A DNA stretch of 64,000 bases from Verrucomicrobiota bacterium (GTDB lineage Bacteria; Auribacterota; JABMQX01; JAFGEW01): positions 1-64,000 of the forward strand of contig JAFGEW010000124.1 in the NCBI GenBank assembly GCA_016931415.1, given 5' to 3'. A model generated the notes under the pieces. That model did not search any database. It worked only from the letters and a program-made list of their open reading frames with translations, and was not told where the DNA came from. A program made the translations under genes and the position numbers. Of the stretch, positions 51,989 to 60,009 are shown in pieces (positions within the stretch are counted from its first letter, which is position 1; each line of letters starts with the position of its first letter).

Positions 51989-53911
51989 ATGGAGCAACTC
52001 AGCACGCTGATCGAACGGACGCGCTCGGGCAACCTCGAGGCGTTCGGCCGGATCGTCCGGCGGTTCCAGGACATGGCCTACGGCTACGCGTACTCGATCC
52101 TGGGCGACTTCCACCTCGCTCAGGACGCGGCGCAGGAGGCCTTCGTCGATGCCTACCGCCGGCTGGCCGATCTGCGAACACCGGACGCGTTCCCGGGCTG
52201 GTTGAGGCGGATCGTGTTCAAGCACTGCGACCGGATCACGCGCCGAAAGCAACTGCCGACGCTGCCCATCGAGCACGCCGTCGAGGCGGCGGCCCACCAC
52301 GACGGCCCCGACCGGCTCGTGGAGCGTCGCGAGATGCGCGAACAGGTCCTCGATGCGATCCGCGCGCTGCCCGAGCATCAGCGGGTCGTGACGACGCTCT
52401 TCTACATCAACGGCTACTCGCAGGCCGAAGTCGCCGAGTTCCTCGAAGTGCCCGTCACGACGGTCAAGAAGCGCCTCCACGACTCCCGGAAACGACTCAG
52501 ACAAAGGATGATGACCATGGTTGATGAGACGCTCAAGAGTCACGCGCTGCCCGGCACGTTCGCAGACGTGGTGGTCCGCGCGGTCGCCTCGGAAGCGGAC
52601 CTGAAGGCGGCGTCGCGGATCCTCGGCGATTCGCACCACGGCAAGCGCACACCCGAGATGTTCGAAACCATCGATGCGGCGAAGGAAGCACGCATCTACG
52701 TTGTCGATGAGAAAGGTGAGACAGTGAGCGCCGGCTGGTACGACGAGACTCGGCTCGGCATCGGCTCGACGATACTGAACGCCCTCCGACCGCGTGAGGC
52801 GGCAAGGGAGGGCAAGGGCGTGCCCGATCCGGTCTTCGTCAAGGGCATCCAAGGCTGCTTCGCGATGGCCAAGGAGAAAGGCGTCGCCATCTCGATCGTG
52901 CACGGCACCATGTACGACCACGCGTTCTGCGGCTACGTGCCGTGCTTCTTCTACCCGCTCGCCACGCTGCCCGTCGAACAGGCGAAGGCAATCGCCACAT
53001 CGGCGACCATCGTCGAAGCGAACGACAAGGAAGCCGCCCAGGCACGAGAAGCCTACCTGCGCGATCCATACGCGCCCAAGCTCACGGCCTACGTCGAGGG
53101 CGGCGTCCCACACGTGGTCAAGGAGGACGACCGGATCGTCGGGTCGTTGTTGGTCAACACCGGCTTCCGCGCCGCCAAGAACTGCAGCATGCCGATCGGC
53201 TACGTGTGCGACGTCACGGTGCAGACGCGTGAGGCCGCGCTGGCCGTGATCCGGCTCGCTGCCGAGCTCGCCGGGAAGGATGGGGGCGATGAGGTCCGCC
53301 TGATGTACTCGCACATGACACCCATCACGCAGGCGATCCTCAGCCTCGGTGGCACATACGTGCTCCGGCCTTCGTGCCCCGAGCCCGGACTCGACGCCGA
53401 GATGGTGGCCATCATCGACTTCGCCGCGCTCAGCGGGCAGCTCCGCGACGAGTACCAGGCACGCGTTGCCGCGTCACGAGTCGAGGAGGCCGCGCTCTCG
53501 ATCGAGATGACGGGCGAGACCGTCGGGTTCGTCGTCAAGGGCGGTGTGCTCGACGTGGTCACGCGCAAGCAGAAGGTGCACCGCATCCTGCCCCGCTGGC
53601 TCGTCACGCGTCTTGTCGTAGGCTACCACTCCGGCCGCGACGCGCTCGCCATGGGCCCGATCCCGTGCGACCACAGCGATGGAAAGACGCCCGACGACGC
53701 GAAGCTCGACGCCAAGGTCCTCGAGCTGCCGGGGCCGGAAGCAGCATTATTCGAGACCCTGTTCCCCAAGATGTGGCCCACGTCGCTGCCCGATCCCGAC
53801 GTCTGGCCGTGGGTCCTCGGCCAGGAGCACGCGCGCTATTGCGGCAGGCCCCTTTCCGACAAGACCAAAGCCGCCATCGCGTCACTGCGTTTCCCCTGGC
53901 TCGAGCACTGA
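51989..53911 (+). CDS. ECF sigma factor fused to a GNAT (Eis-like) acetyltransferase
   Basis: 640 aa. Residues 1-175 are a complete ECF sigma factor: region 2 (GNLEAFGRIVRRFQDMAYGYAYSILGDFHLAQDAAQEAFVDAYRRL), PGWLRRIVFKHC, and region 4 (LPEHQRVVTTLFYINGYSQAEVAEFLEVPVTTVKKRLHDSRKRL). After MMTMVDETL the chain continues with a GNAT-like region (about 205-480; AYVEGGVPHVVKEDDRIVGSLLV, YVCDVTVQTREAALAVIRLAAELAGKDG) and an SCP2-like end (TGETVGFVVKGGVLDV), as in Eis proteins. No anti-sigma factor is adjacent. The fused domain may itself control the sigma factor. Start ATG 51989. Confidence 0.82.
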   Translation: MEQLSTLIERTRSGNLEAFGRIVRRFQDMAYGYAYSILGDFHLAQDAAQEAFVDAYRRLADLRTPDAFPGWLRRIVFKHCDRITRRKQLPTLPIEHAVEAAAHHDGPDRLVERREMREQVLDAIRALPEHQRVVTTLFYINGYSQAEVAEFLEVPVTTVKKRLHDSRKRLRQRMMTMVDETLKSHALPGTFADVVVRAVASEADLKAASRILGDSHHGKRTPEMFETIDAAKEARIYVVDEKGETVSAGWYDETRLGIGSTILNALRPREAAREGKGVPDPVFVKGIQGCFAMAKEKGVAISIVHGTMYDHAFCGYVPCFFYPLATLPVEQAKAIATSATIVEANDKEAAQAREAYLRDPYAPKLTAYVEGGVPHVVKEDDRIVGSLLVNTGFRAAKNCSMPIGYVCDVTVQTREAALAVIRLAAELAGKDGGDEVRLMYSHMTPITQAILSLGGTYVLRPSCPEPGLDAEMVAIIDFAALSGQLRDEYQARVAASRVEEAALSIEMTGETVGFVVKGGVLDVVTRKQKVHRILPRWLVTRLVVGYHSGRDALAMGPIPCDHSDGKTPDDAKLDAKVLELPGPEAALFETLFPKMWPTSLPDPDVWPWVLGQEHARYCGRPLSDKTKAAIASLRFPWLEH

Positions 53912-54206
53912 GAAGGACCTCACGCAGAGGCGCAGAGTCCGCAGAGCAGAAAGGAACCCGTTCCCCTCTATGTGCTCCACGCCTGAAGAAGCCCCGCCTC
54001 TTCCAAGCGACCGGCCATGCCAGTCGCCCTGCACTTCCCCTGGCTGGACCGCTGAGGCGGGTCTGACGGAGATGTGTAACCACCGGGTGCACGGGGAACA
54101 CGGGGAAGGCAGGGCGCTCCTCACCCCGTGTCCCCCGTGCGCCTCGTGGTTTGAACTCCCTTTTGTGGCTTCTCCTTGTTCCCTCCCCGCGCTACACTGC
54201 GTGTAC
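53912..54206. other. Gene-free stretch with degenerate repeats
   Basis: Contains CACGCAGAGGCGCAGAG and CCGCAGAGCAGAAAGG just after the sigma-factor gene, and further on CACGGGGAACACGGGGAAGG facing CCCCGTGTCCCCCGTGCG. These are typical of interspersed degenerate repeats of environmental genomes. It also holds the small duplicated gene end at 54017-54055. Confidence 0.45.
54017..54055 (+). pseudogene. Remnant of a second copy of the sigma-acetyltransferase C-terminus
   Basis: Reads MPVALHFPWLDR and a stop. The end of the ECF-GNAT gene at 53911 reads ...SLRFPWLEH and a stop. The similarity of about 30 bases suggests the leftover of a duplicated or related gene whose remainder has been lost. Confidence 0.4.
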
Positions 54207-54289
54207 GCCGGGGTGGCGGAACGGCAGACGCTGGGGACTTAAAATCCCCTGGGCCTCAGCCCGTGTGGGTTCGACTCCCACCCCCGGCA
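54207..54289 (+). tRNA. tRNA-Leu (anticodon TAA)
   Basis: Acceptor GCCGGGG with CCCCGGC and discriminator A; anticodon stem GGGGA/TCCCC with loop CTTAAAA (anticodon TAA); long variable arm; T-arm GTGGGTTCGACTCCCAC. CCA is not encoded. Sits at the border between the core-like region and the accessory region to the right, a common place for integration. Confidence 0.93.
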
Positions 54290-54353
54290 CTCCTCTCATC
54301 TTCAATGACTTGCGGCTTCGAGCAAGGGCGTTGGAGTGCGGCGGAGAAGCTCA

Positions 54354-54398
54354 GCAGGGGACTTCCAGTCCCCTGCGCAAGTGCAGGCTGTCTGCACT
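54354..54398. repeat. Two adjacent hairpins downstream of tRNA-Leu
   Basis: Hairpin one: GCAGGGGACT/AGTCCCCTGC, 10 bp, 3-base loop. Hairpin two: AGTGCAG/CTGCACT, 7 bp, 5-base loop. The first resembles the anticodon arm of the tRNA-Leu just upstream (GGGGACTT...TCCCCTG shared). Confidence 0.6.
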
Positions 54399-54643
54399 GC
54401 GGCCCCTCTCTCCCAATCACTTACGACTCAGCCCTGACTGGCAGCCAGAAACGCCTGGTGCCAATCTGGTGCCGTAAGCAGATCAGAACGACGCCGCCAG
54501 CATCCATGCGAGCACGACGACGGGCAGTGAAAGTCGTCGTAGAGTTGATGGGCGTGTCACCGCATGCGTGATGTGAGGCGGCCGGTCAAAGCGCGTGCAA
54601 GTGCCCGCTGGAATCCGGGATCGTCCGCCTGACGCGCCTGGAC

Positions 54644-54673
54644 TTGACGTCGCCGGTCGCTTCTACCTAGTAT
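54644..54673 (+). promoter_or_regulatory. Candidate sigma-70 promoter in the gene-poor region
   Basis: TTGACG, an 18-base spacer and TAGTAT. It would start transcription about 455 bases before the kinase gene, leaving a long leader or a separate small RNA. Confidence 0.4.
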
Positions 54674-55133
54674 GTTGTGCGAGTCTGAGGCGGCAGCTTC
54701 TTCTGCTATGAGTTGACACCCCGCACTGATGAACCAGCCGGTCCGCCGCCGAGCCCGCACAACAAGGAGGGGGAGGGCGAGGAGTGTCTGAGGAGACGCC
54801 CAGGAGCCCGCGTCGGCTGGATCGCAGTCGGCCGCCGTGCGGGAGGAACCCCTCCCTTCACGGTGATTTGGGCCGGCCCTGCCACACCACACACGTCCGG
54901 CGGCGTGCGATTACCCAAGCGGCCGGGTGTGTCCGGACGCGACTGACGGTGAGCTGCGCGTGTTTGCAGGCTGTGCGCTGGCGGCCTTGCCCGGATGGAG
55001 CCGTGAGCCGCTCGTTCTCAGAAGCTTCCTCTCGTGGCGATACGTCAGGACTCCCAACTGCTGTCCAAGGTAATCGCGTCTTTCTGATCATTCTGGAGGG
55101 GAGCAGCTCTGGACCTACAGGAGCCGACAACCG

Positions 55134-57344
55134 ATGAGCTGGACCACCGTCATATGGTCGATGAGTGGCGGGATCTGCTTGGCCCTGGCGGCTGTGCACT
55201 TCCTCGTCTGGTGCAAGGCGCGCAACTCGTGGCTGCATCTGGCCTTTGCCGTCAGTGCTGCGGCTGCGGCAGCCGCCGGCGTTTTCGAGTTACTGATGAT
55301 GCATTCACAGACGACGGTGGAGTATGGTCAGGCTCTGCGCCTGCTGCAAATACCTGTCCAGGTACTGGTTGTATCACTTGTCTGGTTTGTCTACCTGTAC
55401 CTGAAGGCGGGCCGAAGATGGCTGGCGTGGTCCATCTATGTCTTGCGCGCGCTGATACTCGTCGTCGATTTTGCCTCTGCGCCGAATATCAACTTCCTTG
55501 AAATCACCGCCCTGCGGCAAATTCCGTGGTGGGGCGAAAGGCTGGTTGTGCCGGTCGGTGTTGTCAACCCCTGGGTGTACCTCATCCGGGTAGGAGATGT
55601 GTTGCTGCTCGCGTTTGTCGTGGATGCGGCCGTCGCGGCTTGGCGACAGGGCCGACGACGGCGTGCACTGGTTATGGGAGGCGCAGTAGTCTGCACCATT
55701 ATCGTAGCAGTGACGGTGGCGGTGTTGATGGTCATCGGGGGGCTTTTCATTCCAACGACAGTGACTGTACCTTTCTTGCTCATCGTGTTTGTCATGGGGT
55801 ATGAGATCAGTGTTGATCTGGTTCGAAGCCATCAGCTTGAGCAGGAGTTGCAGGACAGCGAGGCACGCATGCGGCTGGCCGCCGCGGCCACCGGCGTCGG
55901 CCTGTGGGAGTGGAACATAGCAAAGGATGATATCTGGGCCACCGAAAAGACCCGGGCACGCGTCGGCCTCGGAGAATCCGAGAACATGGACTTTGATCGC
56001 TACTTGGAATCGGTTCATCTCGACGACCGTGAGCCGACGCGGCAGGCCGCGCTCCGTGCGCTTGAAGGCCGCGGCGAGTATAGGGCGGAATTTCGGGTGG
56101 TCACTGCGGACGGCGTAACACATTGGGTTTCAGGCCAGGGCCGGGTCGAGCGCGACGGGCAGGGCAAGCCATTTCGCATGAGAGGTACTTCAATTGACAT
56201 CACTGAGCGCAAACAGACGGAAGAGGCTCTCAGGAAAAGCGAAGAGCGGCTCAAGGAGGCCCAGCGTATCGCGCATGTGGGGAACTGGGACTGGAACATC
56301 GTCACGAACGATCTGCTCTGGTCGGACGAGATCTACCGAGTATTCGGTTTGGCTCCGCAGGAGTTCGGGGCCACGTACGAGGCCTTTCTCGACCGCGTCC
56401 ATCCCGACGATCGTGAATTCGTCACCCGTTCGGTGGAGGATGCCGTCCGTGACGGGAAACCGTACAGCATCGATCATCGGATCAGGCTGCCTGACGGTTC
56501 GGAAAGAATAGTCCATGAGCAGGCGGAGGTGATGCGCGGCGCCGATGGCGAGCCGATCCGTATGGTCGGGACTGTGCTTGACATTACCCAGCGCGTTCTT
56601 ATCGAGCAGGAAGCGCGCCGCCTGCACTCGCAGCTCGCCCACTTCGGCAGAGTGAGTATTATGGGGCAGTTCGCAGCATCGCTTGCCCACGAGCTCAACC
56701 AGCCGCTTACGGCGATCCTGAGCAATGCGCAGGCAGCGGTGCGCCTCCTGGCCAACGACAAGCCCGATATTGAGGAGACCCGAGCCGCCCTGGCTGACAT
56801 CGTCCACGATGGCCGTCGTGCCGGTGACGTAATCTACCGGCTCCGGGACCTGCTGAGGAGGGACCGGGAACACAAGTCTTCCTTAGACCTTCATAGCCTG
56901 ATCGAAGAACTGGCATCCCTTCTACGAGGTGAGGCCCAGGCTGAGAACATCTCCATGACTCTGGATCTTGACGAGACTCTGCCGATGGTCCTCGCAGATA
57001 GAGTGGAGATCCAGCAAGTGCTGCTTAACCTGCTTATCAATGGCATTGAAGCGCTCAGAACACGGACAGACACGCCCCGTCATCTGGCTGTTAGAACCTC
57101 GAGGGCGTCAGATAGCCGCATAGAGGTAGCCGTTGCTGATAACGGCGGGGGCATCGGCACAGATCATCTGGAGCGGATCTTCGAGCCGTTCTTCACTACG
57201 AAGGAAGCCGGTATGGGGATGGGCCTGGCGATCTGCAACTCGATCGTACAGGCGCACGGTGGCCGGTTGTGGGCAACCAGCGATCCTGATAGCGGCGCAA
57301 CCTTCCATTTCACGCTGCCCATCTGCGAAAAGGAAGACAGATGA
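55134..57344 (+). CDS. PAS-domain membrane sensor histidine kinase (FixL-like)
   Basis: 736 aa. Six to seven transmembrane helices fill residues ~1-225. Two PAS domains follow (about 245-360 and 375-490), both of the PAS_3 type with W-x-W and ending with ITERK/ITQRV PAC motifs. The HisKA domain has the phospho-acceptor His in FAASLAHELNQPLTAI near 519, and the HATPase domain shows NLLINGIEAL, DNGGGIG and KEAGMGMGLAIC. The H-box and short loops are of the FixL/HPK4 class. It overlaps the response-regulator gene by four bases, so they are a cognate pair. Confidence 0.93.
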   Translation: MSWTTVIWSMSGGICLALAAVHFLVWCKARNSWLHLAFAVSAAAAAAAGVFELLMMHSQTTVEYGQALRLLQIPVQVLVVSLVWFVYLYLKAGRRWLAWSIYVLRALILVVDFASAPNINFLEITALRQIPWWGERLVVPVGVVNPWVYLIRVGDVLLLAFVVDAAVAAWRQGRRRRALVMGGAVVCTIIVAVTVAVLMVIGGLFIPTTVTVPFLLIVFVMGYEISVDLVRSHQLEQELQDSEARMRLAAAATGVGLWEWNIAKDDIWATEKTRARVGLGESENMDFDRYLESVHLDDREPTRQAALRALEGRGEYRAEFRVVTADGVTHWVSGQGRVERDGQGKPFRMRGTSIDITERKQTEEALRKSEERLKEAQRIAHVGNWDWNIVTNDLLWSDEIYRVFGLAPQEFGATYEAFLDRVHPDDREFVTRSVEDAVRDGKPYSIDHRIRLPDGSERIVHEQAEVMRGADGEPIRMVGTVLDITQRVLIEQEARRLHSQLAHFGRVSIMGQFAASLAHELNQPLTAILSNAQAAVRLLANDKPDIEETRAALADIVHDGRRAGDVIYRLRDLLRRDREHKSSLDLHSLIEELASLLRGEAQAENISMTLDLDETLPMVLADRVEIQQVLLNLLINGIEALRTRTDTPRHLAVRTSRASDSRIEVAVADNGGGIGTDHLERIFEPFFTTKEAGMGMGLAICNSIVQAHGGRLWATSDPDSGATFHFTLPICEKEDR

Positions 57345-57964
57345 CGACTCCAGGCGGGGTGGTGTTCATCGTTGATGATGACGTCTCGGTCCGAAAGGCC
57401 CTTGAGCGTCTGGTCAGATCGGCTGGCCTTGATGCCATTGCCCTCCCTTCCGCCACGGACTTCCTGGAACTCGATCTTCCGGAACGGCCGTGCTGTCTGG
57501 TTCTTGATGTGCGGATGCCGGGACTCAGCGGGCTAGGTCTTCAGGATCAGATGCGGGCAAGGAAGCTCGAGCTGCCAATCATCTTCATCACTGGTCATGG
57601 CGATGTCCCGATGACTGTCCGTGCAATGAAAGCGGGCGCGGTTGACTTTCTCCAGAAGCCTGTTGATGACGGTGTCCTGCTCGACACCATATCCAGCGCT
57701 CTCAAGAGGCACGCTGAGTCCCTCACGGCAAGCGCCGAACTCGAGGATATCCACGGGCACCTTGAGCTGCTGACGCCTCGCGAGCGGCAAGTCCTCGGGT
57801 ACCTCATCACGGGCATGCTCAACAAGCAGATTGCGTCTGAGCTTCGCATCACGGAGAAGACTGTCAAAGTCCACCGCGCCCGCGTTCTGAGCAAGATGGG
57901 CGTCGTCTCGATCGCCGAGTTGGTCAGGCTGTCTGAGAGGGCAGGAATACACCCCGCCTCATAG
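57341..57964 (+). CDS. FixJ-type LuxR response regulator
   Basis: 207 aa. The receiver domain (1-120) contains VFIVDDDVSVRKALERLV, the acceptor Asp in CLVLDVRMPGLSGLGLQ, ITGHGDVPMTVRAMKAGAVDFLQKPV. The LuxR HTH lies at about 135-195 (LTPRERQVLGYLITGMLNKQIASELRITEKTVKVHRARVLSKM). This is the FixJ/NodW/TodT pattern. It overlaps the kinase gene by ATGA, so the two are co-translated. The target genes may be the porin and hydrolase genes downstream, which is inferred from position. Confidence 0.94.
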   Translation: MTTPGGVVFIVDDDVSVRKALERLVRSAGLDAIALPSATDFLELDLPERPCCLVLDVRMPGLSGLGLQDQMRARKLELPIIFITGHGDVPMTVRAMKAGAVDFLQKPVDDGVLLDTISSALKRHAESLTASAELEDIHGHLELLTPRERQVLGYLITGMLNKQIASELRITEKTVKVHRARVLSKMGVVSIAELVRLSERAGIHPAS

Positions 57965-58055
57965 CCCCGGCCATTGGACCAAGGTCCAATAGACGCCACC
58001 TCCCATAGTGCCTATCGTTCGGAATAGCGGAATCACTCACAGTAGAGGAAACGGC

Positions 58056-58433
58056 GTGCAACGTCACCTTCACGAGATAGTGGTCGTCGACGACGACGTG
58101 AGTGTCTGCCGGGCCTTCTCAAGACTTCTGAAGAGCTGTGGCTTCGATGTCAGGACCTACACATCCACGGAGAGCTTTTTCGACGCCGAGACACCTTGTG
58201 ACAAGTGTGTGCTGATACTCGATATTCGAATGCCGGGGATCGATGGCCTGGAAGTGCAGGACATCATCCGGAAGACCAATCCGGCCACACCCATCGTCTT
58301 TGTGACGGCTCATGAGGACGAGGAGGCAAGAACAAGGGCCCTCGACGGCGGAGCCAGAGCGTTTCTGCGGAAACCCGTGAATGAGGAGGACCTGCTGCGG
58401 GCCGTAAATGAGGCTATGGGCGGGGTGGAATGA
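58056..58433 (+). CDS. Stand-alone receiver domain protein
   Basis: 125 aa, receiver domain only: IVVVDDDVSVCRAF, acceptor Asp in LILDIRMPGIDGLEV, TAHED and FLRKPV. No output domain. GAGGAAAC precedes GTG 58056; an earlier GTG at 58008 lacks a ribosome-binding site. It may be a phosphate sink or a second target of the kinase. It lies 91 bases after the FixJ-type gene. Confidence 0.85.
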   Translation: MQRHLHEIVVVDDDVSVCRAFSRLLKSCGFDVRTYTSTESFFDAETPCDKCVLILDIRMPGIDGLEVQDIIRKTNPATPIVFVTAHEDEEARTRALDGGARAFLRKPVNEEDLLRAVNEAMGGVE

Positions 58434-58558
58434 TGGGACGGGCTCACTGCAACGATGGACCCCTGGATTTCTCGCGACGCGGCTACAGATGCGAAAGACA
58501 GGCCCAAATAGCAGAGGATGAGCAGGAGGCCTATGGCCGATCGTCCGGAGTCGTCTCT

Positions 58559-59914
58559 ATGGGAACGAGGTTTGCACTGACTCTCATTGGGTTGTCGGTG
58601 GTTTTTGCCTTTGCCGTTGCGAGCGCACGGGCCCAAGAGACGACCGGGAAGAGTCCTCCCGTTATGTCCGAGGCGGCCGGCGGTCCCGCAGCATCGGCAA
58701 GTCAAGAGCAGGAAGCTGCCACCGGCATAGCCGGTCCAGGCGCGTCCTCGCGAGATCGTCTGACCGGTGACTGGGGCGGCGCGAGGACTTCTCTCGAGGA
58801 GAGGGGTTTTACCATACGAGGGTGGTTCACGCAGTTCATACAAGGTCCCGTATCCGGTGGGAGATCAAACCGCGCCAGCTTCGGCAGCAAGCTCAACATC
58901 GACCTCAGCATCGACGGCGAGAAGGCAGGACTCTGGGAAGGCCTCAGGGTTGATATTCGCGCCGAGGGCCGGTTCGGAGATTCCGCGACTGATGACATGG
59001 CCGCGCTGTTACCCGTGAGCTTTGCGATGAGCCAACCGTCTTCCGACTACGACGGGATGTCGATACCCAACTTCAAGATCACGCAGAGGATCACCGATCG
59101 GATCTCGGTGTTTGCCGGTCGCGCGCTGCTTCTTGACGGCTATCGAAATGCCTTCGCGGCCGGCATGGGCGAGACGGCATTCGTCCACACGGCCCTTGTT
59201 GCCAAGCCCGTGCTCTCGGGACAGATGAGCTACTCAGCATGGACCGCCGGGAGCGTGTTCAGCCTGGGGGGCGGGGTCTCTTTCAAGTCAGTCGTTCAGG
59301 ATCCCCACAATGTACCGACAACACTGGGGCTTGATACGCTGGGCGACGACGGCGTCACCCTGCTTCAGGAACTGAGTTTCCCCACGCGCTTCGGCGGACT
59401 TCCCGGCTCGCATATCATTGATTTTACGTGGAGCAACAAGGAGCGCACCTCTCTCGACCGCAACGACGCCGTTGTCGTCCCGGAAGGCGGCGTGGTGCCC
59501 GGCACGAAGGACACCAGTTGGGGGCTGTACTACCAGTTCGACCAGTTTCTGTGGGTGGTGCCCGGTGACGAGTCACGCGGGTGGGGAATCTTCGGCCAGT
59601 TGTCCGTATCCGATGGCAATCCCGATCCGATCGAGTGGTTCACTCATTTCGGGGTCAGCGGTGTCGGCAACTGTGGAGGACGGCCGCGCGACCGATGGGG
59701 AGTCGGCTATTTTTACGCGGGGTTGTCTGACACTCTCAAGAGGTCGCTCAGTTCGGTGCTCGACCTGCGGGACGAGCAGGGCTTCGAGGCCTACTACAGC
59801 ATCGCCATGACACCGGCATGCCACCTGACTCCGGACATACAATTCGTGCGGGCGGCGGATGGACGGGAGGACTGGACGACAATTCTGGGGCTCAGGGTGA
59901 GGCTGGAGTTCTAG
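58559..59914 (+). CDS. OprB-family carbohydrate-selective porin
   Basis: 451 aa. A signal peptide (1-25, ending SARA-QE) and a Ser/Ala-rich spacer are followed by DRLTGDWGGARTSLEERGFTIRGWF, the OprB hallmark, and a long beta-barrel pattern ending in Phe (LGLRVRLEF), as in outer-membrane barrels. OprB-type porins let sugars or related solutes cross the outer membrane. Start: ATG 58559 with CGGAG upstream, preferred over ATG 58430, which overlaps the previous gene and lacks a signal peptide. It is likely to be in the same unit as the amidohydrolase gene. Confidence 0.88.
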   Translation: MGTRFALTLIGLSVVFAFAVASARAQETTGKSPPVMSEAAGGPAASASQEQEAATGIAGPGASSRDRLTGDWGGARTSLEERGFTIRGWFTQFIQGPVSGGRSNRASFGSKLNIDLSIDGEKAGLWEGLRVDIRAEGRFGDSATDDMAALLPVSFAMSQPSSDYDGMSIPNFKITQRITDRISVFAGRALLLDGYRNAFAAGMGETAFVHTALVAKPVLSGQMSYSAWTAGSVFSLGGGVSFKSVVQDPHNVPTTLGLDTLGDDGVTLLQELSFPTRFGGLPGSHIIDFTWSNKERTSLDRNDAVVVPEGGVVPGTKDTSWGLYYQFDQFLWVVPGDESRGWGIFGQLSVSDGNPDPIEWFTHFGVSGVGNCGGRPRDRWGVGYFYAGLSDTLKRSLSSVLDLRDEQGFEAYYSIAMTPACHLTPDIQFVRAADGREDWTTILGLRVRLEF

Positions 59915-60009
59915 GACACAGACAGGGCCTCAAACGGCGACTGTAACCATATAAGAACGTCACGGCAGCTTGGAAGACAGAACAAGATGAACCAAATAGG
60001 AGGAGAAAG

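Larger units (their letters stand above)
54290..55133. other. Long gene-poor stretch after tRNA-Leu
   Basis: 844 bases. Two adjacent hairpins lie at 54354-54376 and 54380-54398. A frame near 54430-54545 reads LTGSQKRLVPIWCRKQI..., reminiscent of the C-terminal ends of some tyrosine recombinases, though too short to be certain. A sigma-70-like promoter lies at 54644-54673. No complete gene could be supported until the kinase gene at 55134. Confidence 0.4.

Noticed and set aside
51782-53314. Upstream extension of the glycoside hydrolase frame on the minus strand
   Set aside because: It is antisense to the sigma factor; the GTG at 51781 with a signal peptide and ribosome-binding site is a better start.
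54176-54571. 131-aa frame over tRNA-Leu and its downstream region
   Set aside because: The first half is tRNA sequence. Only the last part hints at a recombinase tail, which is too short to annotate as a gene.
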